This document shows, in pieces, positions 42,981 through 51,482 of a DNA stretch of 64,000 bases. The translations under genes and the position numbers were made by a program. The notes under the pieces are model-generated. The model ran no database searches and had not been told where the DNA came from. It saw only the letters and a program-made list of their open reading frames with translations. How positions within the stretch are numbered: the first letter of the stretch is position 1; each line of letters begins with the position of its first letter. Location: assembly GCA_041748075.1 (NCBI GenBank), contig JBGTDX010000105.1:158339-222338 (forward strand). The letters run 5' to 3'. This stretch comes from JBGSYJ01 sp041748075 (lineage in GTDB: Bacteria; Acidobacteriota; Thermoanaerobaculia; Gp7-AA8).

Positions 42981-44540
42981 ATGAGCCAGACTTCGACACA
43001 GAAACGCAACTTACCGGTCGCGCCCAGATCGGTTATCTGGAATCCGTCGCCCGAAGAGCTTCGCGAGATGACGGCACAGATGCCGAACGCCAGGAAGACC
43101 GAGTACGACAACCTCAACGTGGCCACCCGGGTCGTTTCCCGGAGCAAACTCTCCACCTACATTGCGACTGACGACCCGAGCCAGCACTCAGATCAGACCA
43201 TTACGCGGGCCGAATACGAGCGCGTGGCAAAACTGCAGGACGATTACATCCGCGACCAGGACATGCTCGCCGTCGAGGGATTCATTGGGAACGACCCCGA
43301 GTTCCAGGCGCCGGCCCGCCTGATCATCGAGAAATCGAACGCCAATATCGCGGCCATGCAGCAGATCCTCTACTACCCGGCAACGCCGGACGAGCTCGAT
43401 GGCTTCGAGCCCGCCGTGACGGTGATCTACACTCCGAACCTGCCGATGCCTGGATACCCTGAGGACCGACTGATTGCCGTCGACCTTACGGAAAACGTCA
43501 CGCGAGTCTTCAATTCGGACTACTTCGGCGAGTCGAAAAAGGGCGGACTCCGGATGTGGAACCGCCTGATGTACGAGCGCGGCGGCCTGGCTCTCCACGC
43601 TGGCTGCAAGATCATTCCGGTGAACGGAGTGAATCGTGTTGGGCTGATGGTCGGTCTTTCCGGAACGGGAAAAACGACGACTACCTTTACCAAGCAGAAC
43701 AACTCTTCGCCGGTGCAGGACGACTTCCTCGCACTGATGCCCGGAGGAAAGGTCTGCGCGACGGAGAACGGTTGCTTCGCGAAGACCTTCGGCCTGAACC
43801 CGAAGGACGAGCCCGCCATCTACAACGCGACGGTGACCCGTAACGCTTACCTCGAGAATGTCTCGCAGGATGAGCAGGGGAAGGTCGACTTCTTCGATAC
43901 GTCCTACACGCAGAACGGCCGCGCCGTCATCCGGATGGCGGACGTGGCGGGAAGCGCCGACGCCCGTGAGATCGACAAGGCCGACTTTCTTCTCATCCTC
44001 AACCGGAACGAGAACATCATTCCGGCGGTGGCGAAACTCGAGGGGGCGATGGCTGCTGCGTACTTCATGCTCGGTGAGACGAAAGGCACGAGCGCCGGCG
44101 GCGCCGCTGAGGCGGGCAAGTCGCTGCGCGTGCCTGGAACGAATCCTTTCTTCCCCCTGCTGCACGCCATGCAGGGCAACCGCTTCCTCGAGCTCGTCAA
44201 GGACTCCCCGATGGAGATCTACCTGCTCAACACAGGCCGGATCGGCGGCGACGACAAGGACGAGCGTTCCAAGAAGGTGAAGATCCAGCACTCTTCCGCC
44301 GTCGTCAAGGGCATCGCCGAGGGCACGATCTCGTGGGAACGCGATCCGGACTTCGGTTATCTCGTCCCGACCGATGTGCCCGGCATCGACGATATGGACT
44401 ACCTACAGCCGCGGAAGATGTACGAGCGGCAGGGGAGACTCGACGAGTACCAGGCCCTGGTTGAAAAGTACACGAAGGACCGCCGGGAGTATCTGAAGAA
44501 GTGGCCGGGATTGAGTGAGGAGCTCGTCGGCGCGATCTGA
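42981..44540 (+). CDS. pckA: Phosphoenolpyruvate carboxykinase (ATP)
   Basis: 519 residues with AAGGA ahead of ATG. Converts oxaloacetate and ATP to PEP, the entry step of gluconeogenesis. The P-loop is GLSGTGKTTTT near residue 230, and the metal and substrate residues lie in MPNARKTEYDNLN-like N-terminal and GKVCATENGCFAKTFGLNPKDEP segments. The ATP type (not GTP) is indicated by the P-loop form and overall similarity. It stands alone. Confidence 0.95.
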   Translation: MSQTSTQKRNLPVAPRSVIWNPSPEELREMTAQMPNARKTEYDNLNVATRVVSRSKLSTYIATDDPSQHSDQTITRAEYERVAKLQDDYIRDQDMLAVEGFIGNDPEFQAPARLIIEKSNANIAAMQQILYYPATPDELDGFEPAVTVIYTPNLPMPGYPEDRLIAVDLTENVTRVFNSDYFGESKKGGLRMWNRLMYERGGLALHAGCKIIPVNGVNRVGLMVGLSGTGKTTTTFTKQNNSSPVQDDFLALMPGGKVCATENGCFAKTFGLNPKDEPAIYNATVTRNAYLENVSQDEQGKVDFFDTSYTQNGRAVIRMADVAGSADAREIDKADFLLILNRNENIIPAVAKLEGAMAAAYFMLGETKGTSAGGAAEAGKSLRVPGTNPFFPLLHAMQGNRFLELVKDSPMEIYLLNTGRIGGDDKDERSKKVKIQHSSAVVKGIAEGTISWERDPDFGYLVPTDVPGIDDMDYLQPRKMYERQGRLDEYQALVEKYTKDRREYLKKWPGLSEELVGAI

Positions 44541-44543
44541 CCG

Positions 44544-44651
44544 GAGTTGTGAGTTCTGAGTTGTGAGTGGAACGCGGCTGCGGTCCGCTCACAACTCAGA
44601 TCCGCCGGAAAGGCGCCACTCACAACTCAGAACTCACAACTCAGAACTTCT
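44544..44651. repeat. Heptamer repeat element 5 (GAGTTGT/AACTCAC arms)
   Basis: Left arm 44544-44571: GAGTTGT, GAGTTCT, GAGTTGT, GAGTGGA. Right arm 44617-44651: CACTCAC, AACTCAG, AACTCAC, AACTCAG, AACTTCT, the reverse complement. A partial middle copy (CGCTCACAACTCAG) lies between. It sits between convergent pckA and lptFG. Confidence 0.88.
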
Positions 44652-44660
44652 CCCGCCCCC

Positions 44661-46976
44661 TTACGTCTCTACCTGCAGGAACATGTAGACCGCGGCGATT
44701 GCGAACAGGATGTTCGCGCTCCATGCGGAGAGGATCGCGGGGAGATTGCCGACGGCGCCGAACTGGGTGAAGACTCCGAACACGGTCCAGTAGAGGAACG
44801 CCAGGAACAAGGCCACACCTACGCCGTATAGCGCGCCCCTCTTTCCGATTTTGAACGAGAAGGGGAGGGCAATCAGCGCCATTACGAGACTCACGAACGG
44901 CCAGGACGTCTTCTTGTAGAGCTCGACCTTGAGTTCCTCGGTTGCGTAGCCGGCGCTCTCGAGATTCCTGATGTACGTCCGGAGTTGCCCGTAAGTCATC
45001 TCCACGGGAGATTTCACGTCCGCCGAGAAGTACTCCGGTCGTTCGGGAAAGTGGAGCCGAATCGGATTGATGATCGGCGAGTACGAAGCCGAGCCGTCGT
45101 CCCCGAACGAACGCATCCAGCCGTTCACGAACACCCAGCCGACACCGTCGAACCGCGCCTCGTCCGCATACGTCCTGCGGGTAACGCGGAAATCTTCCTC
45201 GTCGAATTCGAAAACCTGAACCTGCGTGAGGGTACGCGCCGATCGGTCCATCGGCAGGAAATTGAACAGGTACCGCCCCTTGCCCCAGAGCCATTGCTTC
45301 TGCTGTAGAGAAAACGATTGAACGGTGACGCGGCCCTTGATCTGATTCTCGAGAGCGTCCACTTTCTGATTGGAGTAGGGGAGCACGAAGTCGAGCAGGA
45401 GGTAGGACAGCGCGCACATGAAGCCGGCGATCGCGACGATCGGAAGGGCTGCACGGTAGAGCGAGACACCGTTCGCCTTGAGAGCCGTCACTTCGTTATT
45501 CTTCGAGAGGATGCCGAAGGTAATCAGCGTCCCCATCAGCACGGAGATCGGAAGAGTCAGGCTGAGAACCTGGAGAATGAAATAGCGGAAAAACGACGCC
45601 ACTACATCGAAACCGATCTGGTTCGCGGCGATGTGACCGGCGATCTCGCTGTATTCGATGACCACGAACAGCACGATCGTAGAGATCAGGACCATCATCA
45701 GGACCGTGACGAACTGCCGCAGTATGTAGCGGTCGAGTATGTTCGGAAATGCGATGTCGAGTCGGGACGCGATGCTTGGGCGCTCCTCAATCACGTTCTG
45801 ACCATTGGTCCGGCGAAACCGGACGCGGCGCAGGACGACTCCAGCCCGCTCCATGAGCAGGGCCAGCCGGCCGCTACGGTCCGAATTCGTCCTCTGGATC
45901 AGATACATCCCGAAGAGGATCAGCACGATGTTGGGCAACCACATCGCAAGGGCGGGGTGGAGCGAGCCGGCGATGGCCATCTCCTCGCCGTTGTTGATCA
46001 GGATGTAGTAGAAGAGGATGATCCCGATACTTAAAGTAAAACCTGAGCTTCTACCTCCTCGGCGATTGGATATCCCGAGGGGAAGCCCGAGGATTCCGAA
46101 ACTGAGGCAAGCAAAGGGAAAGGAGAACTTCTTGTGAATCTCGACCTGGATGATCCGCCTGTCGATCGGCGCGATATCGGTGCGACGGTGTTGTTCGAAC
46201 AGTTCGGTCAGAGTCATCGATCTGTAGAGTTTTGCAGTGGAAACTGCCCGGGTTTCTCCAAATCGGTCTGTCAAAAGGAATCGCTGGGAGGCGTTGGAGC
46301 TCACGCGGTACTGCTCAGCCTTGCCGGGAGTGACCACGTGCGTCCGGACGTCTTCAAGGTCCAGCCAGAGTTGTTTTTCCTTCTCGACGAGCGAGAGGCT
46401 TCCACTGGAGGCGACGATGATGTTCTGGTTCTCAGGATCGGTCGTGTCAGAGACGAACACGCCCTTCCAGCGACCGTCAGGGGTGACATCGTTGACGTAG
46501 ATCAGGAGGTTCTCGATCTGATCATAGAAGACTCTGGGTTGGATGGCTCGCTCCGCCGAGGCCGTAAACAGCTCGCGTTGAAGGCCTTGAAGCGCCGTGT
46601 TGCCCTGAGGAAGGACGAAATTCATCAGGTAGAGGTTCAGCAGGAAGATACCGAGCGAGAAGTAAAGCACCGGGCGATAAATCTTCCTCATCGCGACGCC
46701 GGCGGACTGCATGGCGATGATCTCGGAGTCGGATGACAAGCGACCAACGGCGATCAGGATCCCGAACAGGAGCGACATCGGGACGGTCAGAACGATGATG
46801 TTCGGCAACGAGAGCGCCAGCAGCCGGAAAACAGTCGTGAGCGGCAGGGACCGCTCGATGATCATCTCGGCGAAATCGAACAGATTCCGCATCAGGATGA
46901 TGAACGTGTAGAAGGCGAAGCCCAGAAGGGTCGGCCCGATCATCTCCCTGATGATGTAGCGGGTGAGAATGTGCAT
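44661..46976 (-). CDS. LptF-LptG permease fused in one chain
   Basis: 771 residues, about twice a normal LptF or LptG. The first half (about 1-385) is one YjgP/YjgQ permease with six helices around a periplasmic jellyroll, and the second half (about 410-771) is another, beginning ILDRYILRQFVTVLMMVLISTIV. Each half has the early ILxRYILRE/R signature and the SLPxSVLMG-type cytoplasmic coupling helix. Together they should form the whole inner-membrane LPS extractor with LptB, which is at 58382. It is a natural fusion with a cytosolic linker, as both halves begin and end inside. Confidence 0.9.
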   Translation of the reverse strand: MHILTRYIIREMIGPTLLGFAFYTFIILMRNLFDFAEMIIERSLPLTTVFRLLALSLPNIIVLTVPMSLLFGILIAVGRLSSDSEIIAMQSAGVAMRKIYRPVLYFSLGIFLLNLYLMNFVLPQGNTALQGLQRELFTASAERAIQPRVFYDQIENLLIYVNDVTPDGRWKGVFVSDTTDPENQNIIVASSGSLSLVEKEKQLWLDLEDVRTHVVTPGKAEQYRVSSNASQRFLLTDRFGETRAVSTAKLYRSMTLTELFEQHRRTDIAPIDRRIIQVEIHKKFSFPFACLSFGILGLPLGISNRRGGRSSGFTLSIGIILFYYILINNGEEMAIAGSLHPALAMWLPNIVLILFGMYLIQRTNSDRSGRLALLMERAGVVLRRVRFRRTNGQNVIEERPSIASRLDIAFPNILDRYILRQFVTVLMMVLISTIVLFVVIEYSEIAGHIAANQIGFDVVASFFRYFILQVLSLTLPISVLMGTLITFGILSKNNEVTALKANGVSLYRAALPIVAIAGFMCALSYLLLDFVLPYSNQKVDALENQIKGRVTVQSFSLQQKQWLWGKGRYLFNFLPMDRSARTLTQVQVFEFDEEDFRVTRRTYADEARFDGVGWVFVNGWMRSFGDDGSASYSPIINPIRLHFPERPEYFSADVKSPVEMTYGQLRTYIRNLESAGYATEELKVELYKKTSWPFVSLVMALIALPFSFKIGKRGALYGVGVALFLAFLYWTVFGVFTQFGAVGNLPAILSAWSANILFAIAAVYMFLQVET

Positions 46977-47138
46977 CGGTGAGGGATTGTACCCGGGTGG
47001 AGCAGACATCCCGGCAAACAAGTGTGCAGGAATCAGAGGACCGCCGGGGTTGGTTTTCCGCTTTTCCGCAGAGTCCGATAAGATAGATTATGTTAAATCA
47101 TGCGTGGAGCTGCAGGAACATTCTCCTTCCCTTAGGCC

Positions 47139-47963
47139 CTACGACTCCAGCCGCTTCAGAATCTGCCGCAAGGCATCGATCAACTCCGCCTTCTCCACCT
47201 TCGCCTTCCGGAAGGTCATGTTGAAGCTGAACGGCAGGTCCTTGTCCTTGAGTTGAAACACGAAGTGCTTTGGCCGGCCTGCTTTCGCCGTCTCCGCCTT
47301 CTTCGACGTCTGCTTCCGGACGTCCTCGCGCGTGATCTCACCAGCCGCGATCGCTTCCACCAGCGCTTCCATCTCGTCTTCGGAGCCGGCCCTCGAGATC
47401 TGGACGAGCAACGATTTACTCGTGATTCCGGCCTCACGGCAAAGCACCCGAATCCTGTCCGGGATCTCGTTCAGCTGAAGGGTCTCCGTGATCGTCGTCC
47501 GGCTCTTGCCGATGACCTGAGAGATCCGCTCGTGGGTATACGTGAAGCGCTCCTGGAGCAACTGGAACCCTTCCGCCTCCTCAAACGGCGTCAGGTCCTT
47601 CCGCTGAATGTTCTCGATGAGCGCGATCTCGAGAGCTTCCCGATCGTCTGCCTCGATCTCGATTGCCGGAATCTCGTCGAGGCCCGCCGCCGTGGCCGCC
47701 CGGAACCGCCGCTCACCGGAGATGATCTCGTACGTCTGATCTCCCCGTGATCGGACCAGAATCGGCTCGAGGACTCCTTTTTCGATCACGGAGGCCGTCA
47801 GCTCGTCGAGGTTTCCCAGGTGCGTGCGCGGCTGTTCGGGATTGGGCTCAATCAGGCTCAGCGGAATCATCGAGCCTATGTGGGTAGTCGACCGCTTCGC
47901 CAGCTCATCTACGAAATGTGCGTCATGCCGCATGCGGGCCTGATTCGGCAGCCCTCTCTTCAT
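47139..47963 (-). CDS. parB: ParB-family chromosome partition protein
   Basis: 274 residues. The N-terminal ParB domain has IEPNPEQPRTHLGNLDELTASVIEKGVLEPILVR and GERRFRAATAAGL (about 35-105), and the helix-turn-helix lies around RISQVIGKSRTTITETLQLNEIP (about 138-165). Binds parS sites and CTP in the family. It follows parA by 15 bases. The last 15 residues are basic. Confidence 0.93.
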   Translation of the reverse strand: MKRGLPNQARMRHDAHFVDELAKRSTTHIGSMIPLSLIEPNPEQPRTHLGNLDELTASVIEKGVLEPILVRSRGDQTYEIISGERRFRAATAAGLDEIPAIEIEADDREALEIALIENIQRKDLTPFEEAEGFQLLQERFTYTHERISQVIGKSRTTITETLQLNEIPDRIRVLCREAGITSKSLLVQISRAGSEDEMEALVEAIAAGEITREDVRKQTSKKAETAKAGRPKHFVFQLKDKDLPFSFNMTFRKAKVEKAELIDALRQILKRLES

Positions 47964-47978
47964 GGCGTTCTCCTGGAT

Positions 47979-48734
47979 TTAAACACGGGCCAGAATCTCC
48001 TCCGACAGTGAGTAGTACTCCATTGCGCCGCTGGATCGGGGCGCGAAGGAAAAAATGGATTCCTTGTAAGCCGGGCTCTCTTCGAGCCGGATCGATTTGG
48101 TGATGACCGTCTGGAAAAGGCGCTCGCCGAAGACGTTTCTGATCTGATCGTAAATGTCTCTGGCCAACGTCGTCCGCTTGTCATGCATCGTGATCACGAC
48201 CCCGAGCAACTGAAGGTTCGGGTTCGTTCTCAATTTGATCTTATCGATGGTCTCGAGCAGGTCATCGGTCCCCTCGAGCGCAAAATAGGACGACTGAATC
48301 GGAACCAGCACGTGTGTGGAGGCCACGAGCGCGTTGACCGTGATCATGCCCAGCGTTGGCGGCGTGTCGATGAAGATGTAGTCGTACTCCGCCGCGGCCT
48401 CCTTCATCTTGTCCTTGAGCCGGAACGGACCGTCGAGCTCCCCGATCAGCTTGGACTCCAGCTTCGCCAGCGCAATCCGTGAGGGCGCCAGATAGAGATG
48501 TTCGACCGGCGTCGGCACGATGACGTCCGCAAACGGCATCTCCTCGGAGACCAGAACGTCGTACATCGACTTCGGCGTAGCCCGCGGATCGACGTAGCTC
48601 ATGGTCGAGTTCGCCTGCGGATCGAGGTCGATGAGAAGGGTCTTAAGGCCTTTATTTGCAACAGCTGCGGCGAGATTGATGGTTGTCGTGGTCTTCCCGA
48701 CCCCACCTTTCTGATTCGCTATGGTGACAATCAT
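47979..48734 (-). CDS. parA: ParA/Soj-family ATPase
   Basis: 251 residues from the ATG that gives MIVTIANQKGGVGKTTTTINL at the N terminus; the deviant Walker A KGGVGKTT is intact. Later FIDTPPTLGMI (Walker B region) and ITMHDKRTTLARD are typical of Soj. It drives ParB-bound origin segregation. Directly upstream of parB; heptamer element 6 lies before it. Confidence 0.94.
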   Translation of the reverse strand: MIVTIANQKGGVGKTTTTINLAAAVANKGLKTLLIDLDPQANSTMSYVDPRATPKSMYDVLVSEEMPFADVIVPTPVEHLYLAPSRIALAKLESKLIGELDGPFRLKDKMKEAAAEYDYIFIDTPPTLGMITVNALVASTHVLVPIQSSYFALEGTDDLLETIDKIKLRTNPNLQLLGVVITMHDKRTTLARDIYDQIRNVFGERLFQTVITKSIRLEESPAYKESIFSFAPRSSGAMEYYSLSEEILARV

Positions 48735-48763
48735 TGCGCGCCGTCGATTGTACCGCACGGGGA

Positions 48764-48994
48764 GAGTTCTGAGTTGGGAGTTCTGGGAGAGTTCTGAGTT
48801 CTGAGTTCTGAGTTGTGAGTGGAACGGAAGCCCTTCCCAGGCCTCGTGGCATCCGTGCTCGCGAATGAGGATCTTTGCGAGGGGTGAGCAGGTGGCCGGT
48901 CCACTTACAACTCAGAACCCAGAACTCACAACTTCGGTCGGTCCACTCAGAACTCAGAACTCACAACTCAGAACTTCAGTCAGAGCTCACAACT
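48764..48994. repeat. Heptamer repeat element 6 (GAGTTCT / AACTCAG arms), 231 bases
   Basis: Left part (48764-48823) has repeated GAGTTCT, GAGTTGG, GAGTTGT ending GAGTGGA. The right part (48901-48994) has CTCAGAACCCAGAACTCACAACT and then CACTCAG, AACTCAG, AACTCAC, AACTCAG, AACTTCA. The two are reverse complements with a non-repeat core (48824-48900). The word matches element 5, 4 kb away. It fills the gap between parA and the DUF151 gene. Confidence 0.88.
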
Positions 48995-49480
48995 TCACAT
49001 CTTGTATTTGCCCAGGTCCTCCGGATTGACCTCTTCGAGCCACTGCTTGAGCCGGTCCTCGCCGGCCTCGTCGATCGAGATCGTCTGTGCCTGATCGAGC
49101 ACGGACTGGTCGACGAAGATGGGAGCCGCCGTCCGCAGGGCGAGAGCGATCGCGTCGCTGGGACGTGCGTCGATGGTCATCGCGCGATCGCCGGATTCGA
49201 CATGGATGAGGGCGTAGAAGGTGCTCTCTTTCAGTTCATTGATGACGATTCGCGTAACGTTTCCGTGAAGTTCCCGGATGAAATTACGAAGCAGGTCGTG
49301 CGTCATCGGACGAGGCGTATCGATGTCTTCGAGCCGAAGTGCGATTGCATTCGCCTCGAAAATACCGACCCAGATGGGAAGGAAAATCTTGTCTTCGTCG
49401 TCCCGGAGGACAACGATGGGTGAATTGGAGACCGGATCGAGCATCAGTCCCTTGATCGACATCGGTACGAGCATGTTCAT
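48995..49480 (-). CDS. Bifunctional nuclease family protein (DUF151)
   Basis: 161 residues, full length. The family pattern is present: LPIWVGIFEANAIALRLE, RPMTHDLL, and the RPSDAIALALRTAAPIFV segment, as in BFN-domain proteins with reported RNase and DNase activity. Often near miaB in diverse bacteria, as here. Its start overlaps the miaB stop by four bases, so the two are coupled. Confidence 0.9.
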   Translation of the reverse strand: MNMLVPMSIKGLMLDPVSNSPIVVLRDDEDKIFLPIWVGIFEANAIALRLEDIDTPRPMTHDLLRNFIRELHGNVTRIVINELKESTFYALIHVESGDRAMTIDARPSDAIALALRTAAPIFVDQSVLDQAQTISIDEAGEDRLKQWLEEVNPEDLGKYKM

Positions 49481-50781
49481 GCGACGGCCTCCCCTCTCAA
49501 CGTGTGATGCTGGGCTTGGTCGATTCTCACTTCAACCAGTGTGCCGGGCGTGATCGGACCGTTCCCGGCGAAGTTCACTGTCCAGTTGTGGTCGCTCTTG
49601 CCCGAGTGAACTGCTGAATCGTGGCGGCTCGGTCCTTCATAAAGCACTTCAACGATCCGGCCTTCGTACCCCATCAGGGTCTCACGTTCGATGCGATTCT
49701 GCACTTCGAATACGCGATCGAGCCGCTCGCTCGCTACGACATCATCAACGGCCTGTCCGATCCGCAGTGCTGCAGTTCCAGGGCGAGGAGAGTACTTGAA
49801 CGCGAAGATCGAGCCGTAGCGCACCTGTTCGAGAAGGGAAAGAGTCTGCTGAAAATCGGCCTCGCTCTCACCCGGAAAGCCCACGATGATGTCGGTCGAG
49901 AAAAGAATCTCCGGAATCTCCTGGCGGATCTCTTCGATGAGCTCGAGATATCGCTCGCGCGTATAAAGCCGCTTCATTCGACGCAATACGGCCGAGGATC
50001 CCGACTGGACCGGCAGATGGAGATACCGGGAGATGTTTTTCCTGTCTCGCATCACCTCGATCATCTCGAGGTTTACCTCGGCGGGATGAGACGTCATGAA
50101 TCGCAAACGCTTAACGCCGGTCACCGCAGCCACGGCGTCGAGCAATTCAGCGAATCGAGTGCCGCTTTCCGGACAGCGATAGGCATTCACCGTCTGTCCG
50201 AGAAGTTCGATCTCGACCCGCCCGCCATTGACGGCATGACGGACCTCCTCGAGGATCGCCCTCATCGGACGGGAGATTTCCCGTCCTCGCGTGGTCGGTA
50301 CGATGCAGAATGTGCAGTTCTTGTTGCAGCCTTCGATCACGGTCACCTGTGCCCGTGTGGGCGACGGCCGGTCGATGGCAAGATAGTCATATTCACGGTG
50401 CTCCGGGAAGTCGACCGCGAGCCTCCGGGTGCCAGTGAGGACTTCGTCGAGATAGCCGACGCTTCCAGGACCCATGACAAAGTCGACGTAAGGGGCTCGA
50501 GCGAGAAGCGCTTCACCCTCCTGCTGAGCCACGCAGCCGCTGACACCGATCCTGCCGCCGCGCCGCTTGACGTCTTTTAGTTGCCCGAGGCGTGTGAACA
50601 CTTTGTGTTCCGACTTTTCGCGAATGCTGCAGGTGTTCAGCAGGACCAGATCGGCATCGTCCTCGTTCTCGACGCGGCGATAGCCCCGAAGCTTCAACTG
50701 CCCGGAGATGCGCTGCGTATCGAGATCGTTCATCTGACAGCCCCACGTCTCGATGAAGAAAGTCTGTTCTGAAGAGAACAC
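49477..50781 (-). CDS. miaB: tRNA-2-methylthio-N6-dimethylallyladenosine synthase
   Basis: 434 residues. N-terminal UPF0004 domain with cysteines in TWGCQMN, NTCSIRE and SGCVAQQ (a 4Fe-4S cluster), radical-SAM motif CNKNCTFCIVP near residue 155, and a C-terminal TRAM domain. It adds the methylthio group at tRNA position 37. It follows the coiled-coil gene and precedes DUF151. Confidence 0.94.
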   Translation of the reverse strand: MFSSEQTFFIETWGCQMNDLDTQRISGQLKLRGYRRVENEDDADLVLLNTCSIREKSEHKVFTRLGQLKDVKRRGGRIGVSGCVAQQEGEALLARAPYVDFVMGPGSVGYLDEVLTGTRRLAVDFPEHREYDYLAIDRPSPTRAQVTVIEGCNKNCTFCIVPTTRGREISRPMRAILEEVRHAVNGGRVEIELLGQTVNAYRCPESGTRFAELLDAVAAVTGVKRLRFMTSHPAEVNLEMIEVMRDRKNISRYLHLPVQSGSSAVLRRMKRLYTRERYLELIEEIRQEIPEILFSTDIIVGFPGESEADFQQTLSLLEQVRYGSIFAFKYSPRPGTAALRIGQAVDDVVASERLDRVFEVQNRIERETLMGYEGRIVEVLYEGPSRHDSAVHSGKSDHNWTVNFAGNGPITPGTLVEVRIDQAQHHTLRGEAVA

Positions 50782-50784
50782 GGT

Positions 50785-51354
50785 CTAATCCAGTTTCTGG
50801 AGTGCCTCGCGTGCGCTCGCAAGCTCCTCGCGTGCATTGTCGAGCTTTTTCTTTGCCCGATCGAATCGAGCTTCGATCACCTGGTCGCGAATCGTCGCAT
50901 CGTCTTCGTTGTAGTAATTCTCTTCGGCCGTCCGAAGGGTACGCTCGAGAGACGCAACTTCTTGCTGCGCGCGCTCGTATCGAGCTCGCGCGTCTTCCTT
51001 CTGCTTCTGCGCTGAGACCTGTACGGTTGCCAGCTGGTTTGCAGGCGTCTCGGCTGGCGGCTCCTCCATTTTGGGAAGCTCACGCGAGCTGATGATGCTG
51101 AGCTTCCCTTTGGAGCTCTTCACGTCGGCGTCGGTAATCACGACGGTCTTCGCACCCCGCTTTGCTTTCGCGTTCTTTGCAGCGCGGACCAGGGGTGAGT
51201 CCTTCGCGGAGGCCTCCGCAGCCGAGGTGGTCTCTCCGTCGTCGCTCTTTTCAGCCCTGGTGGAGGTCTCCTGCTGTGCGGTCGCTCGGTCGTCCGCGGC
51301 AAAGAGGGCGGCAGGAACCAGAAGTAGCAGAGCTGTCAGGAATACTCGTAACAT
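50785..51354 (-). CDS. Secreted coiled-coil protein, unknown function
   Basis: 189 residues with a signal peptide (about 1-19). The middle is Ala/Lys/Asp-rich; residues 110-189 are a predicted coiled coil (RARYERAQQEVASLERTLRTAEENYYNEDD and onward). No family is recognised. It lies 3 bases upstream of miaB, so likely one transcript. Confidence 0.75.
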   Translation of the reverse strand: MLRVFLTALLLLVPAALFAADDRATAQQETSTRAEKSDDGETTSAAEASAKDSPLVRAAKNAKAKRGAKTVVITDADVKSSKGKLSIISSRELPKMEEPPAETPANQLATVQVSAQKQKEDARARYERAQQEVASLERTLRTAEENYYNEDDATIRDQVIEARFDRAKKKLDNAREELASAREALQKLD

Positions 51355-51482
51355 GGGACCTCCCTCGACGGGCCGTGCATCCAGTGTGACCGGAAGAGCT
51401 CGGATTGGACCATCGCTTCGGTAACAATCAGACTCCCCTGTTTCATTTCTCAGCTCACCGAGTCATTGTCGCAGAAGATGCC

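Noticed and set aside
43188..44291. 367-codon minus-strand frame opposite pckA
   Set aside because: Antisense shadow of a strongly conserved gene; composition is not protein-like.
48764..48994. Heptamer element near parAB as a parS cluster
   Set aside because: The words do not resemble the 16-bp parS palindrome, and the same word occurs next to pckA.
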